A DNA stretch of 64,000 bases, taken from positions 16,202,001 through 16,266,000 of the forward strand of contig NC_079880.1 of NCBI RefSeq assembly GCF_029227915.1. The letters are read 5' to 3'. Origin of the DNA: Hydractinia symbiolongicarpus (lineage: Eukaryota; Cnidaria; Hydrozoa; Anthoathecata; Hydractiniidae). Of the stretch, positions 23,552 through 35,314 are shown piece by piece. Below the pieces are notes generated by a model that worked only from the letters and a program-made list of their open reading frames with translations, had not been told where the DNA came from and searched no databases. The translations under genes were made by a program, and so were the position numbers. Positions within the stretch are counted from its first letter, which is position 1. Each line of letters starts with the position of its first letter.

Positions 23552-23733
23552 ACATCGCGTGGTTCTGCGTCACTGCACAGGTTACCATTGGTCTAGTCCT
23601 TCCACTGTCAATGCACTACGACGTCCTAAGTTGTTTTCTCTCGCTCCATCGCTTTGGAACGCCGTCAACTACATGCACACGCCATTGAAAAGCAATAATA
23701 CCGCCTTTGCCGCCTATTAAAGTCCTTACACGT
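23552..23733 (+). repeat. Type D monomer (182 bp)
   Basis: The head is ACATCGCGTGGTTCTGCGTCACTGCACAGG after a CATACACGT tail. The middle is CTGTCAATGCACTACGACGTCC, then TTTTCTCTGGCTCC, CGCTTTGGAACGCCGTCAACTACATGC and CATTGAAAAGCAATAATACCGCC. The tail is AAAGTCC. It is nearly always followed by type E, forming a 365-bp dimer. Other copies are near 16442, 17170, 22100, 26273, 31715, 32263, 36262, 40962, 44247, 54053, 60408 and 62042. Confidence 0.83.
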
Positions 23734-23916
23734 AAATCACGTTGGTCAGCGTGCCTGCGCAGGTTACCATTGGTCTAGTCTTTCCACTCTCAATACACGA
23801 GAGCGTCCTAAGTTGTTTTTCCTGGTTCCATGGCTTTACAACGCCGTAAACCACATGCACACGCCATAAAAAGGCTATAATAGGTCCTTTTGACGCCTAT
23901 TAAATGCCTTACACGT
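23734..23916 (+). repeat. Type E monomer (183 bp)
   Basis: The head is AAATCACGTTGGTCTGCGTGCCTGCGCAGG. The diagnostic middle is ATACACGAGAGCGTCC. The second half is A-like, with either GGCTTTACAACGCC or GGCTTCAGAACGCTG. E follows D with no gap here and at about 26455, 31897, 32445, 36444, 41144, 44430, 49489, 51133, 54236, 60590 and 62224. Confidence 0.83.
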
Positions 23917-24430
23917 AAATTGCGTAGTTCTGCGTGCCTGCGCAGGTTACCATTGGTCTAGTCCTTCCACTCTCAATACACTACGACGTCCTAAGTTATT
24001 TTCCCTGGCTCCATGGCTTTGGAACGCCGTCAATTACATGCAAACACGTCTAAAAGCTGCAATACGGCCTATTGCCGCCCATTAAATGCCTTACACGTAA
24101 TCGTGTTGTTTCGCGTGCCTGCGCAGGTTGCCATTGGTCTAGTCCTTCCACCCTCAATACACTAGAACGTCCTAAGTTGTTATTACTGGTTCCATGGCTT
24201 CAGAACGCCGTAATCCACATGCACACGCCATGAAAAGGCTATAATACGGCCATTTGCTGCCTATTAAAGGCCTTACACGTAAATCGCGTGGTTCCGCGTG
24301 ACTGCGCAGGTTACTATTGGTCTAGTTCTTCCACTCTCAATGCACTAGGACGTCCTAAGTTGTTTTCCCTGGCTCCATGTCTTTACAACGCCGTAAAACA
24401 CATGCACACGCCATGAAAAGGCTATAATAC

Positions 24431-24444
24431 GGCCTTTTAAGGCC
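24431..24444. repeat. GGCCTT-TT-AAGGCC inverted repeat
   Basis: A 14-bp dyad with two 6-bp arms and a 2-bp centre in the tail of the C monomer that precedes type H, followed by AGGCCTATCAAAGGCCTT, which adds a third AAGGCC-type half-site. It recurs near 27151, 33147, 34231, 45129, 54935, 61289 and 62740, always just before a type H head. Whether it has a function is unknown. Confidence 0.75.
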
Positions 24445-24977
24445 TATCAAAGGCCTTACACTTAAATTACGTGGTTCCACGCTTCCAAGCTTGTTTTCAT
24501 TGGTCTAGTTCTTCCACTCTCAATACACTACGCCGTCCTAAGTTGGTTTCCTGGTTCCATGGCTTTACAACGGCGTAAACCACATGTACACGCCATGAAA
24601 AGGCTATAATACGGCCTTTTGACGCCTATTAAAAGCCTTACACGTAAATCACAGGGTTCCACGCGTCCAAGCTTGTTACCATTGGTCTAGTTCTTCCACT
24701 CTCAATACACTACGCCGTCCTAAGTTGTTTTCCCTGGCTCCATGGCTTTACAACGCCGTAATCCACATGCACACGCCATGAAAAGGCTATAATACAGCCT
24801 CTGGACGCCTAATAAAGGTAAATCACGTGGTTCCACGCGTCCAAGCTTGTTACCATTGTTCTAGTTCTTCCACTCTCAATACACTACGCCGTCCTAAGTT
24901 TTTTTTCCTGGTTCCATGGCTTTACAACGCCGTAAACCACATGCACACGCCATGAAAAGGCTATAATACGGCCTTTT

Positions 24978-27698
24978 GCCGCCTAACAAAGACCTTACAC
25001 GTAAATCACGGGGTTCAACGCGTTCAAGCTTGTTACCATTGGTCTAGTTCTTCCACTCTCAATGCACTAGGACGTCCTAAGTTGTTTTCCCTGGCTCCAT
25101 GTCTTTACAACGCCGTGAAACACATGCACACGCCATGAAAAGGCTATAATACGTCCTTTGGACGCCTAATAAAGGCCTTACACGTAAATCACGTGGTTCC
25201 ACGCGTCCAAGCTTGCTCTCATTGGTCTATTCCTTCCATTCTCAATGGACTAGAACGTCCTAAGTTGTTTTCCCTGGTTCGATGGCTTTAGAACGCCGTA
25301 AACCACATGCACACGTCATAAAAAGGCTTTAATGCGTCCTTTTGCGGCCTATTAAAGGCTTTACACGTAAATCACGTGGTTCCACGCGTCTAAACTTGTT
25401 ACCATTGGCCTAGTCCTTCTACTCTCAATACACTACGACGTCCTAAGTTGTTCTTCCTGTCTCCATGCCTTGGGAACGCCGTAAACTACATGCAAAGGAC
25501 TCTAAAGGCTGTAATACGGCCTTTTGCGGCCTATTAAAGGCCTTACACGTAAATTACGTCGTTCCACGCGACCATGACTATTACGATTGGTCTAGTCCTT
25601 CCATTCTCAATGGACTAGAACGCCCTAAGTTGTTTTCCCCAGCGCCAAGGCTGTACAACGCCGTCAACTACGTGCACATGCGTCTGAAGGCTGCAATACG
25701 GCCTTTTGCCGCCTATTAAAGGCCTTACACGTTAATCAGGTGGGTCCGCGTGCCTGCGAAGGTTACCATTGATCTAGTCCTTCCACTGTCAATGGACTAG
25801 AACGTCCTAAGTTGTTATTCCCGGTTCCATGGCTTTAGAAAGCCTTAATCCAGATGCACACGCCATGAAAAGGCTATAATACGGCCTTTTGACGCCTAAT
25901 AAAGGTAAATCACGTGGTTCCACGCGTCCAAGCTTGTTACCATTGGTCTAGTTCTTCCACTCTCAATACACTACGCCGTCCTAAGTTGTTTTCCCTGGTT
26001 CCATGGCTTTAGAACGCCGTAAATCACATGGACACGCCATGAAAAGGCTATAATACGGCCTTTTGACGCTTAATAAAGACCTTACAGGTACATCACGGGG
26101 TTCCACGCGTTCAAGCTTGTTACCATTGGTCTAGTCTTTCCACTCTCAATACACTAGAACGTCCTAAGTTGTTATTCCTGGTTCCATGGCTTTACAACGC
26201 CGTAAACCACATGCACACGCCATGAAAAGGCTATAATACGGCCTTTTGACGCTTATTAAATGCCATACACGTACATCGCGTGGTTCTGCGTCACTGCACA
26301 GGTTACCATTGGTCTAGTCCTTCCACTGTCAATGCACTACGACGTCCTAAGTTGTTTTCTCTCGCTCCATCGCTTTGGAACGCCGTCAACTACATGCACA
26401 CGCCATTGAAAAGCAATAATACCGCCTTTGCCGCCTATTAAAGTCCTTACACGTAAATCACGTTGGTCAGCGTGCCTGCGCAGGTTACCATTGGTCTAGT
26501 CTTTCCACTCTCAATACACGAGAGCGTCCTAAGTTGTTTTTCCTGGTTCCATGGCTTTACAACGCCGTAAACCACATGCACACGCCATAAAAAGGCTATA
26601 ATAGGTCCTTTTGACGCCTATTAAATGCCTTACACGTAAATTGCGTAGTTCTGCGTGCCTGCGCAGGTTACCATTGGTCTAGTCCTTCCACTCTCAATAC
26701 ACTACGACGTCCTAAGTTATTTTCCCTGGCTCCATGGCTTTGGAACGCCGTCAATTACATGCAAACACGTCTAAAAGCTGCAATACGGCCTATTGCCGCC
26801 CATTAAATGCCTTACACGTAATCGTGTTGTTTCGCGTGCCTGCGCAGGTTGCCATTGGTCTAGTCCTTCCACCCTCAATACACTAGAACGTCCTAAGTTG
26901 TTATTACTGGTTCCATGGCTTCAGAACGCCGTAATCCACATGCACACGCCATGAAAAGGCTATAATACGGCCATTTGCTGCCTATTAAAGGCCTTACACG
27001 TAAATTGCGTGGTTCCGCGTGACTGCGCAGGTTACTATTGGTCTAGTTCTTCCACTCTCAATGCACTAGGACGTCCTAAGTTGTTTTCCCTGGCTCCATG
27101 TCTTTACAACGCCGTAAAACACATGCACACGCCATGAAAAGGCTATAATACGGCCTTTTAAGGCCTATCAAAGGCCTTACACTTAAATTACGTGGTTCCA
27201 CGCTTCCAAGCTTGTTTTCATTGGTCTAGTTCTTCCACTCTCAATACACTACGCCGTCCTAAGTTGGTTTCCTGGTTCCATGGCTTTACAACGGCGTAAA
27301 CCACATGTACACGCCATGAAAAGGCTATAATACGGCCTTTTGACGCCTATTAAAAGCCTTACACGTAAATCACAGGGTTCCACGCGTCCAAGCTTGTTAC
27401 CATTGGTCTAGTTCTTCCACTCTCAATACACTACGCCGTCCTAAGTTGTTTTCCCTGGCTCCATGGCTTTACAACGCCGTAATCCACATGCACACGCCAT
27501 GAAAAGGCTATAATACAGCCTCTGGACGCCTAATAAAGGTAAATCACGTGGTTCCACGCGTCCAAGCTTGTTACCATTGTTCTAGTTCTTCCACTCTCAA
27601 TACACTACGCCGTCCTAAGTTTTTTTTCCTGGTTCCATGGCTTTACAACGCCGTAAACCACATGCACACGCCATGAAAAGGCTATAATACGGCCTTTT
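24978..27698 (+). repeat. 2,721-bp tandem duplication, copy 2
   Basis: Directly adjoins copy 1. The junction monomer has a GCCGCCTAACAAAGACC tail (24978) followed by a GGGGTTCAACG head, whereas at the right end of copy 2 the same head follows GACGCCTATTAAATGCC (27690). That identifies the junction as an unequal exchange inside homologous tails. Near-identity of the two copies implies a recent event or an assembly duplication. Confidence 0.9.
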
Positions 27699-27723
27699 GA
27701 CGCCTATTAAATGCCTTACACGT

Positions 27724-28791
27724 AAATCACGGGGTTCAACGCGTTCAAGCTTGTTACCATTGGTCTAGTTCTTCCACTCTCAATGCACTAGGACGTCCTA
27801 AGTTGTTTTCCCTGGCTCCATGTCTTTACAACGCCGTAAAACACATGCACACGTCAAGAAAAGGCTATAATAGGTCCTTTTCACGCCTATTAAATGCCTT
27901 ACACGTAAATTGCGTGGTTCTGCGTGCCTGCGCAGGTTACCATTGGTCTAGTCCTTTCACTCTCAATACACTACGACGTCCTAAGTTATTTTCCCTGGCT
28001 TCATGGCTTTGGAACGCCGTCAATTACATGCACACACATCTATAACCAGCAATATGGCATTTTGCCGCCTAATAAAAGCCTTACACGTAAGTTAGACGGT
28101 TCCACGCGTCCATACCGGTTACCATTGGTCTAGTCCTTCCATTCTTAATAGACTAAAACGTCCTGAGTTGTTATTCCTGGTTCCATGGCTTCAGAACGCC
28201 GTAATCCACATGCACACGCCATGAAAAGGCTATAATACGGCCATTTGCCGCCTATTAATGGCCTTGCACGTAAATCGCGTAGTTCCGCGTGACTGCGCAG
28301 GTTACTATTTGTCTAGTTCTTCCACTCTCAATGCACTAGGACGTCCTAAGCTGTTTTCCCTGGCTCCATGTCTTTACAACGCCGTAAAACACATGCACAC
28401 GCCATGAAAAGGCTATAATACTGCCTTTTGACGCCTATCAAAGGCCTTACACTTAAATTACGTGGTTCCACGCGTCCAAGCTTGCTCTCATTGGTCTATT
28501 CCTTCCATTCTCAATGGACTAGACCGTCCTAAGTTGTTTTCCCTGGTTCCATGGATTCAGAACGCCGTAATCCACATGCACACGCCATGAAAAGGCTATA
28601 ATACGGCCTTTTGACGCCTATTAAATGCCTTACACGTAAATCACGGGGTTCCACGCGTCAAAGCTTGTTACCATTGGTCTAGTTCTTCCACTCTCAATAC
28701 ACTACGCCGTCCTAAGTTGTTTTCCCTGTTTCCATGGCTTTACAACGCCGTAAACCACATGCACACGCCATGAAAAGGCTATAATACGGCC
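27724..28791 (+). repeat. Dispersed multi-monomer block, copy 2
   Basis: Matches 19360-20427 at a constant offset of 8,364, including the GGGGTTCAACG head, the G monomer, the F/A chimera, C, and the rare GCGTCAAAGC head at 28652-28661. It ends where the tail changes from CTCTGGACGCC (20427) to CTTTTGACGCC (28791). Confidence 0.82.
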
Positions 28792-29269
28792 TTTTGACGC
28801 CTATTAAATGCCTTACACGTAAATTGCGTGGTTCCGCGTGGCTGCGCAGGTTACCATTGGTCTACTCCTTCAACTCTCAATACACTACGCCGTCCTAAGT
28901 TGTTTTTCCTGGTTCCATGGCTTTACAACGGCGTAAACCACATGCACACGCCATGAAAAGGCTATAATACGGCCTTTTGACGCCTATTAAATGCCTTACA
29001 CGTAAATCACAGGGTTCCACGCGTCCAAGCTTGTTACCATTGGTCTAGTTCTTCCACTGTCAATACACTACGCCGTCCTAAGTTGTTTTCCCTGGCTCCA
29101 TGGCTTTACAACGCCGTAATCCACATGCACACGCCATAAAAAAGCTATAATACAGCCTCTGGACGCCTAATAAAGGTAAATCACGTGGTTCCACGCGTCC
29201 AAGCTTGTTACCATTGGTCTAGTTCTTCCACTCTCAATACACTACGCCGTCCTAAGTTGTTTTTCCTGG

Positions 29270-29875
29270 TTCCATGGCTTTACAACGCCGTAAACCACAT
29301 GCACACGCCATGAAAAGGCTATAATACGGCCTTTTGACGCCTATTAAATGCCTTACACGTAAATCACGGGGTTCAACGCGTCCAAGCTTGTTACCATTGG
29401 TCTAGTTCTTCCACTCTCAATGCACTAGGACGTCCTAAGTTGTTTTCCCTGGCTCCATGTCTTTACAACGCCGTAAAACACATGCACACGCCAAGAAAAG
29501 GCTATAATAGGTCCTTTTGACGCCTATTAAATGCCTTACACGCAAATTGCGTGGTTCTGCGTGCCTGCGCAGGTTACCATTGGTCTAGTCCTTCCATTCT
29601 CAATAGACTAAAACGTCCTAAGTTATTTTCCCCAGCGACAAGGCTGTACAACGCCGTCAACTACGTGCACATGCGTCTAAAAGCTGCAATACGGCCTATT
29701 GCCGCCCATTAAATGCCTTACACGTAATCGTGTGGTTTCGCGTGCCTGCGCAGGTTACCATTGGTCTAGTCCTTCCACCCTCAATACACTAGAACGTCCT
29801 AAGTTGTTATTCCTGGTTCCATGGATCCAGAACGCCGTAATCCACATGCACACGCCATGAAAAGGCTATAATACG
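29270..29875 (+). repeat. Direct repeat at offset 730, copy 1
   Basis: About 606 bp here match 30000-30605 at an offset of 730 bp (four monomers). The order is A (GGGGTTCAACG), a G-head/F-body fusion with AATAGACTAAAACG, and B. Differences include ATGGATCCAG (29821) against ATGGCTTCAG (30551). The first copy ends before the tail switch near 29880. Confidence 0.8.
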
Positions 29876-29999
29876 GCCTTTTGACGCCTATTAAATGCCT
29901 TACACGTAAATCACGGGGTTCCACGCGTCAAAGCTTGTTACCATTGGTCTAGTTCTTCCACTCTCAATACACTACGCCGTCCTAAGTTGTTTTCCCTGT

Positions 30000-30605
30000 T
30001 TCCATGGCTTTACAACGCCGTAAACCACATGCACACGCCATGAAAAGGCTATAATACGGCCTTTTGACGCCTATTAAATGCCTTACACGTAAATCACGGG
30101 GTTCAACGCGTCCAAGCTTGTTACCATTGGTCTAGTTCTTCCACTCTCAATGCACTAGGACGTCCTAAGTTGTTTTCCCTGGCTCCATGTCTTTACAACG
30201 CCGTAAAACACATGCACACGCCAAGAAAAGGCTATAATAGGTCCTTTTGACGCCTATTAAATGCCTTACACGTAAATTGCGTGGTTCTGCGTGCCTGCGC
30301 AGGTTACCATTGGTCTAGTCCTTCCATTCTCAATAGACTAAAACGTCCTAAGTTATTTTCCCCAGCGACAAGGCTGTACAACGCCGTCAACTACGTGCAC
30401 ATGCGTCTAAAAGCTGCAATACGGCCTATTGCCGCCCATTAAATGCCTTACACGTAATCGTGTGGTTTCGCGTGCCTGCGCAGGTTACCATTGGTCTAGT
30501 CCTTCCACCCTCAATACACTAGAACGTCCTAAGTTGTTATTCCTGGTTCCATGGCTTCAGAACGCCGTAATCCACATGCACACGCCATGAAAAGGCTATA
30601 ATACG
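30000..30605 (+). repeat. Direct repeat at offset 730, copy 2
   Basis: Second copy of 29270-29875. After about 30605 it continues with a GCCATTTGCCGCC tail into a C monomer, matching the context of the dispersed block near 28230, whereas copy 1 continues with a TTTTGACGCC tail. Confidence 0.8.
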
Positions 30606-32516
30606 GCCATTTGCCGCCTATTAATGGCCTTGCACGTAAATCGCGTAGTTCCGCGTGACTGCGCAGGTTACTATTGGTCTAGTTCTTCCACTCTCAATGC
30701 ACTAGGACGTCCTAAGCTGTTTTCCCTGGCTCCATGTCTTTACAACGCCGTAAAACACATGCACACGCCATGAAAAGGCTATAATACGGCATTTTGACGC
30801 CTATCAAAGGCCTTACACTTAAATTACGTGGTTCCACGCTTCCAAGCTTGCTCTCATTGGTCTATTCCTTCAATTCTCAATGGACTAGACCGTCCTAAGT
30901 TGTTTTCCCTGTTTCCATGGCTTTACAACGCCGTGAACCACATGCACACGCCATGAAAAGGCCATAATACGGCCTTTTGACGCCTATTAAATACCTTACA
31001 CGTAAATTGCGTGGTTCCGCGTGGCTGCGCAGGTTACCATTGGTCTACTCCATCCACTCTCAATACACTACGCCGTCCTAAGTTGTTTTTCCTGGTTCCA
31101 TGGCTTTACAACGGCGTAAACCACATGCACACGCCATGAAAAGGCTATAATACGGCCTTTTGACGCCTAATAAAGGTAAATCACGTGGTTCCACGCGTCC
31201 AAGCTTGTTACCATTGGTCTAGTTCTTCCACTCTCAATACACTACGCCGTCCTAAGTTGTTTTTCCTGGTTCAATGGCTTTAGAACGCCGTAAACCACAT
31301 GGACACGCCATGAAAAGGCTATAATACGGCCTTTTGACGCCTAATAAACTTAAATCACGTGGTTCCACGCGTCCAAGCTTGTTACCATTGGTCTAGTTCT
31401 TCCACTCCCAATACACTACGCCGTCCTAAGTTGTTTTTCCTGGTTCCATGGCTTTGCAACGCCGTAAACCACGTGCACACGCCATGAAAAGGCTATAATA
31501 CGGCCTTTTGACGCCCATTAAATGCCTTACACGTAAATCACGGGGTTCCACGCGTCCAAGCTTGTTACCATTGGTCTAGTTCTTCCACTCTCAATACACT
31601 ACGCCGTCCTAAGTTGTTTTCCCTGGTTCCATGGCTTTATAACGCCGTAAAGCACATGCACACGCCATGAAAAGGCTATAATACGGCCTTTTGGCGCCTA
31701 TTAAATGCCATACACGTACATCGCGTGGTTCTGCGTCACTGCACAGGTTACCATTGGTCTAGTCCTTCCACTGTCAATGCACTACGACATCCTAAGTTGT
31801 TTTCTCTGGCTCCATAGCTTTGGAACGCCGTCAACTACATGCACACGCCTTTGAAGAGCTATAATACCGCCTTTGCCGCCTAATAAAGTCCTTACACGTA
31901 AATCACGTTGGTCTGCGTGCCTGCGCAGGTTACCATTGGTCTAGTCCTTCCACTCTCAATACACGAGAGCGTCCTAAGTTGTTTTTCCTGGTTCCATGGC
32001 TTCAGAACGCTGTAATCCACATGCACACGCCATGAAAAGGCTATAATACGGCCTTTTGACGCTTAATAAAGACCTTACACGTAATCGTGTGGTTTCGCGT
32101 GCCTGCACAGGTTACCATTGGTCTAGTCTTTCCACTCTCAATACACTAGAACGTCCTAAGTTGTTATTCCTAGTTCCATGGCTTTACAACGCCGTAAACC
32201 ACATGCACACGCCATGAAAAGGCTATAATACGGCCTTTTGACGCTTATTAAATGCCATACAGGTACATCGCGTGGTTCTGCGTCACTGCACAGGTTACCA
32301 TTCATCTAGTCCTTCCAATGTCAATGCACTACGACGTATTAAGTTGTTTTCTCTGGCTCCATCGCTTTGGAACGCCGTCAACTACATGCACACGCCATTG
32401 AAAAGCAATAATACCGCCTTTGCCGCCTATTAAAGTCCTTACACGTAAATCACGTTGGTCTGCGTGCCTGCGCAGGTTACCATTGGTCTAGTCTTTCCAC
32501 TCTCAATACACGAGAG

Positions 32517-33602
32517 CGTCCTAAGTTGTTTTTCCTGGTTCCATGGCTTTACAACGGCGTAAACCACATGCACACGCCATGAAAAGGCTATAATACGGCC
32601 TTTTGACGCCTATTAAATGCCTTACACGTAAATTGCGTGGTTCTGCGTGCCTGCGCAGGTTACCATTGGTCTAGTCCTTCCACTCTCAATACACTACGAC
32701 GTCCTAAGTTATTTTCCCTGGCTCCATGGCTTTGGAACGCCGTCAATTACATGCAAACACGTCTAAAAGCTGCAATACGGCCTATTGCCGCCCATTAAAT
32801 GCCTTACACGTAATCGTGTGGTTTCGCGTGCCTGCGCAGGTTACCATTGGTCTAGTCCTTCCACCCTCAATACACTAGAACGTCCTAAGTTGTTATTCCT
32901 GGTTCCATGGCTTCAGAACGCCGTAATCCACATGCACACGCCATGAAAAGGCTATAATACGGCCATTTGCCGCCTATTAAAGGCCTTACACGTAAATCGC
33001 GTGCTTCCGCGTGACTGCGCAGGTTACTATTGGTCTAGTTCTTCCACTCTCAATGCACTAGGACGTCCTAAGTTGTTTTCCCTGGCTCCATGTCTTTACA
33101 ACGCCGTAACACATATGCACACGCCATGAAAAGGCTATAATACGGCCTTTTAAGGCCTATCAAAGGCCTTACACTTAAATTACGTGGTTCCACGCTTCCA
33201 AGCTTGTTCTCATTGGTCTAGTTCTTCCACTCTCAATACACTACGCCGTCCTAAGTTGGTTTCCTGGTTCCATGGCTTTACAACGGCGTAAACCACATGC
33301 ACACGCCATGAAAAGGCTATAATACGGCCTTTTGACGCCTATTAAATGCCTTACACGTAAATCACAGGGTTCCACGCGTCCAAGCTTGTTACCATTGGTC
33401 TAGTTCTTCCACTCTCAATACACTACGCCGTCCTAAGTTGTTTTCCCTGGCTCCATGGCTTTACAACGCCGTAATCCACATGCACACGCCATGAAAAGGC
33501 TATAATACAGCCTCTGGACGCCTAATAAAGGTAAATCACGTGGTTCCACGAGTCCAAGCTTGTTACCATTGTTCTAGTTCTTCCACTCTCAGTACACTAC
33601 GC
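32517..33602 (+). repeat. 1,086-bp tandem unit, copy 1 (6 monomers)
   Basis: The order is E/A body, G/F fusion, B, C, H, A, then a 9-bp-deleted A head. The AAATTGCG head at 32630 recurs at 33716 and 34802, exactly 1,086 bp apart each time. Homology starts in the shared CGTCCTAAG at 32517, where the E middle gives way to the A-type body. Confidence 0.88.
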
Positions 33603-34688
33603 CGTCCTAAGTTGTTTTTCCTGGTTCCATGGCTTTACAACGGCGTAAACCACATGCACACGCCATGAAAAGGCTATAATACGGCCTTTTGACGCCTATT
33701 AAATGCCTTACACGTAAATTGCGTGGTTCTGCGTGCCTGCGCAGGTTACCATTGGTCTAGTCCTTCCACTCTCAATACACTACGACGTCCTAAGTTATTT
33801 TCCCTGGCTCCATGGCTTTGGAACGCCGTCAATTACATGCAAACACGTCTAAAAGCTGCAATACGGCCTATTGCCGCCCATTAAATGCCTTACACGTAAT
33901 CGTGTGGTTTCGCGTGCCTGCGCAGGTTACCATTGGTCTAGTCCTTCCACCCTCAATACACTAGAACGTCCTAAGTTGTTATTCCTGGTTCCATGGCTTC
34001 AGAACGCCGTAATCCACATGCACACGCCATGAAAAGGCTATAATACGGCCATTTGCCGCCTATTAAAGGCCTTACACGTAAATCGCGTGCTTCCGCGTGA
34101 CTGCGCAGGTTACTATTGGTCTAGTTCTTCCACTCTCAATGCACTAGGACGTCCTAAGTTGTTTTCCCTGGCTCCATGTCTTTACAACGCCGTAACACAC
34201 ATGCACACGCCATGAAAAGGCTATAATACGGCCTTTTAAGGCCTATCAAAGGCCTTACACTTAAATTACGTGGTTCCACGCTTCCAAGCTTGTTCTCATT
34301 GGTCTAGTTCTTCCACTCTCAATACACTACGCCGTCCTAAGTTGGTTTCCTGGTTCCATGGCTTTACAACGGCGTAAACCACATGCACACGCCATGAAAA
34401 GGCTATAATACGGCCTTTTGACGCCTATTAAATGCCTTACACGTAAATAACAGGGTTCCACGCGTCCAAGCTTGTTACCATTGGTCTAGTTCTTCCACTC
34501 TCAATACACTACGCCGTCCTAAGATGTTTTCTCTGGCTCCATGGCTTTACAACGCCGTAATCCACATGCACACGCCATGAAAAGGCTATAATACAGCGTC
34601 TGGACGCCTAATAAAGGTAAATCACGTGGTTCCACGCGTCCAAGCTTGTTACCATTGTTCTAGTTCTTCCACTCTCAATACACTACGC
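33603..34688 (+). repeat. 1,086-bp tandem unit, copy 2
   Basis: Matches copy 1 with few changes, for example AACACACATGC (34195) against AACACATATGC (33109), AAATAACAGGG (34446) against AAATCACAGGG, AAGATGTTTTC at 34520, and ACAGCGTC (34593) against ACAGCCTC. Confidence 0.88.
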
Positions 34689-35314
34689 CGTCCTAAGTTG
34701 TTTTTCCTGGTTCCATGGCTTTACAACGGCGTAAACCACATGCACACGCCATGAAAAGGCTATAATACGGCCTTTTGACGCCTATTAAATGCCTTACACG
34801 TAAATTGCGTGGTTCTGCGTGCCTGCGCAGGTTACCATTGGTCTAGTCCTTCCACTCTCAATACACTACGACGTCCTAAGTTATTTTCCCTGGCTCCATG
34901 GCTTTGGAACGCCGTCAATTACTTGCAAACACGTCTAAAAGCTGCAATACGGCCTATTGCCGCCCATTAAATGCCTTACACGTAATCGTGTGGTTTCGCG
35001 TGCCTGCGCAGGTTACCATTGGTCTAGTCCTTCCACCCTCAATACACTAGAACGTCCTAAGTTGTTATTCCTGGTTCCATGGCTTCAGAACGCCGTAATC
35101 CACATGCACACGCCATGAAAAGGCTATAATACGGCCATTTGCCGCCTATTAAAGGCCTTACACGTAAATTGCGTGGTTCCGCGTGACTGCGCAGGTTACT
35201 ATTGGTCTAGTTCTTCCACTCTCAATGCACTAGGACGTCCTAAGTTGTTTTCCCTGGCTGCATGCCTTTACAACGCCGTAAAACACATGCACATGCCATG
35301 AAAAGGCTATAATA
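34689..35314 (+). repeat. 1,086-bp tandem unit, partial copy 3 (626 bp)
   Basis: Continues the 1,086-bp period through the G/F fusion, B and C monomers, then stops in the C tail: copies 1 and 2 read CTTTTAAGG, whereas here the tail is CTCTGGACGCC. The last monomer has a CTGGCTGCATGCC change shared with 36170. Confidence 0.85.

Larger units (their letters stand above)
22257..24977 (+). repeat. 2,721-bp tandem duplication, copy 1 (15 monomers)
   Basis: Everything from the GCCGCCTAACAAAGACC tail at about 22257 matches +2,721. Exceptions are a short head difference at 22290-22316 (TTGGTCTGCG against GGGTTCAACG at +2,721) and a few substitutions such as AAATCGCG (24284) against AAATTGCG (27004). 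It includes the I and J monomers, two 9-bp-deleted monomers (near 23181 and 24815), D, E, a short G/F monomer, C and H. Confidence 0.9.
27699..32516 (+). repeat. Mixed satellite stretch with block copies
   Basis: It starts with copy 2 of the 19360-20427 block (27724-28791). It then holds A monomers, a 730-bp-offset direct repeat (29270-29875 and 30000-30605), A monomers with shortened tails near 29170, 31170 and 31345 (the last reads AATAAACTTAAATC), and two D-E pairs at about 31715-32080 and 32263-32630. No non-satellite sequence was seen. Confidence 0.75.
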
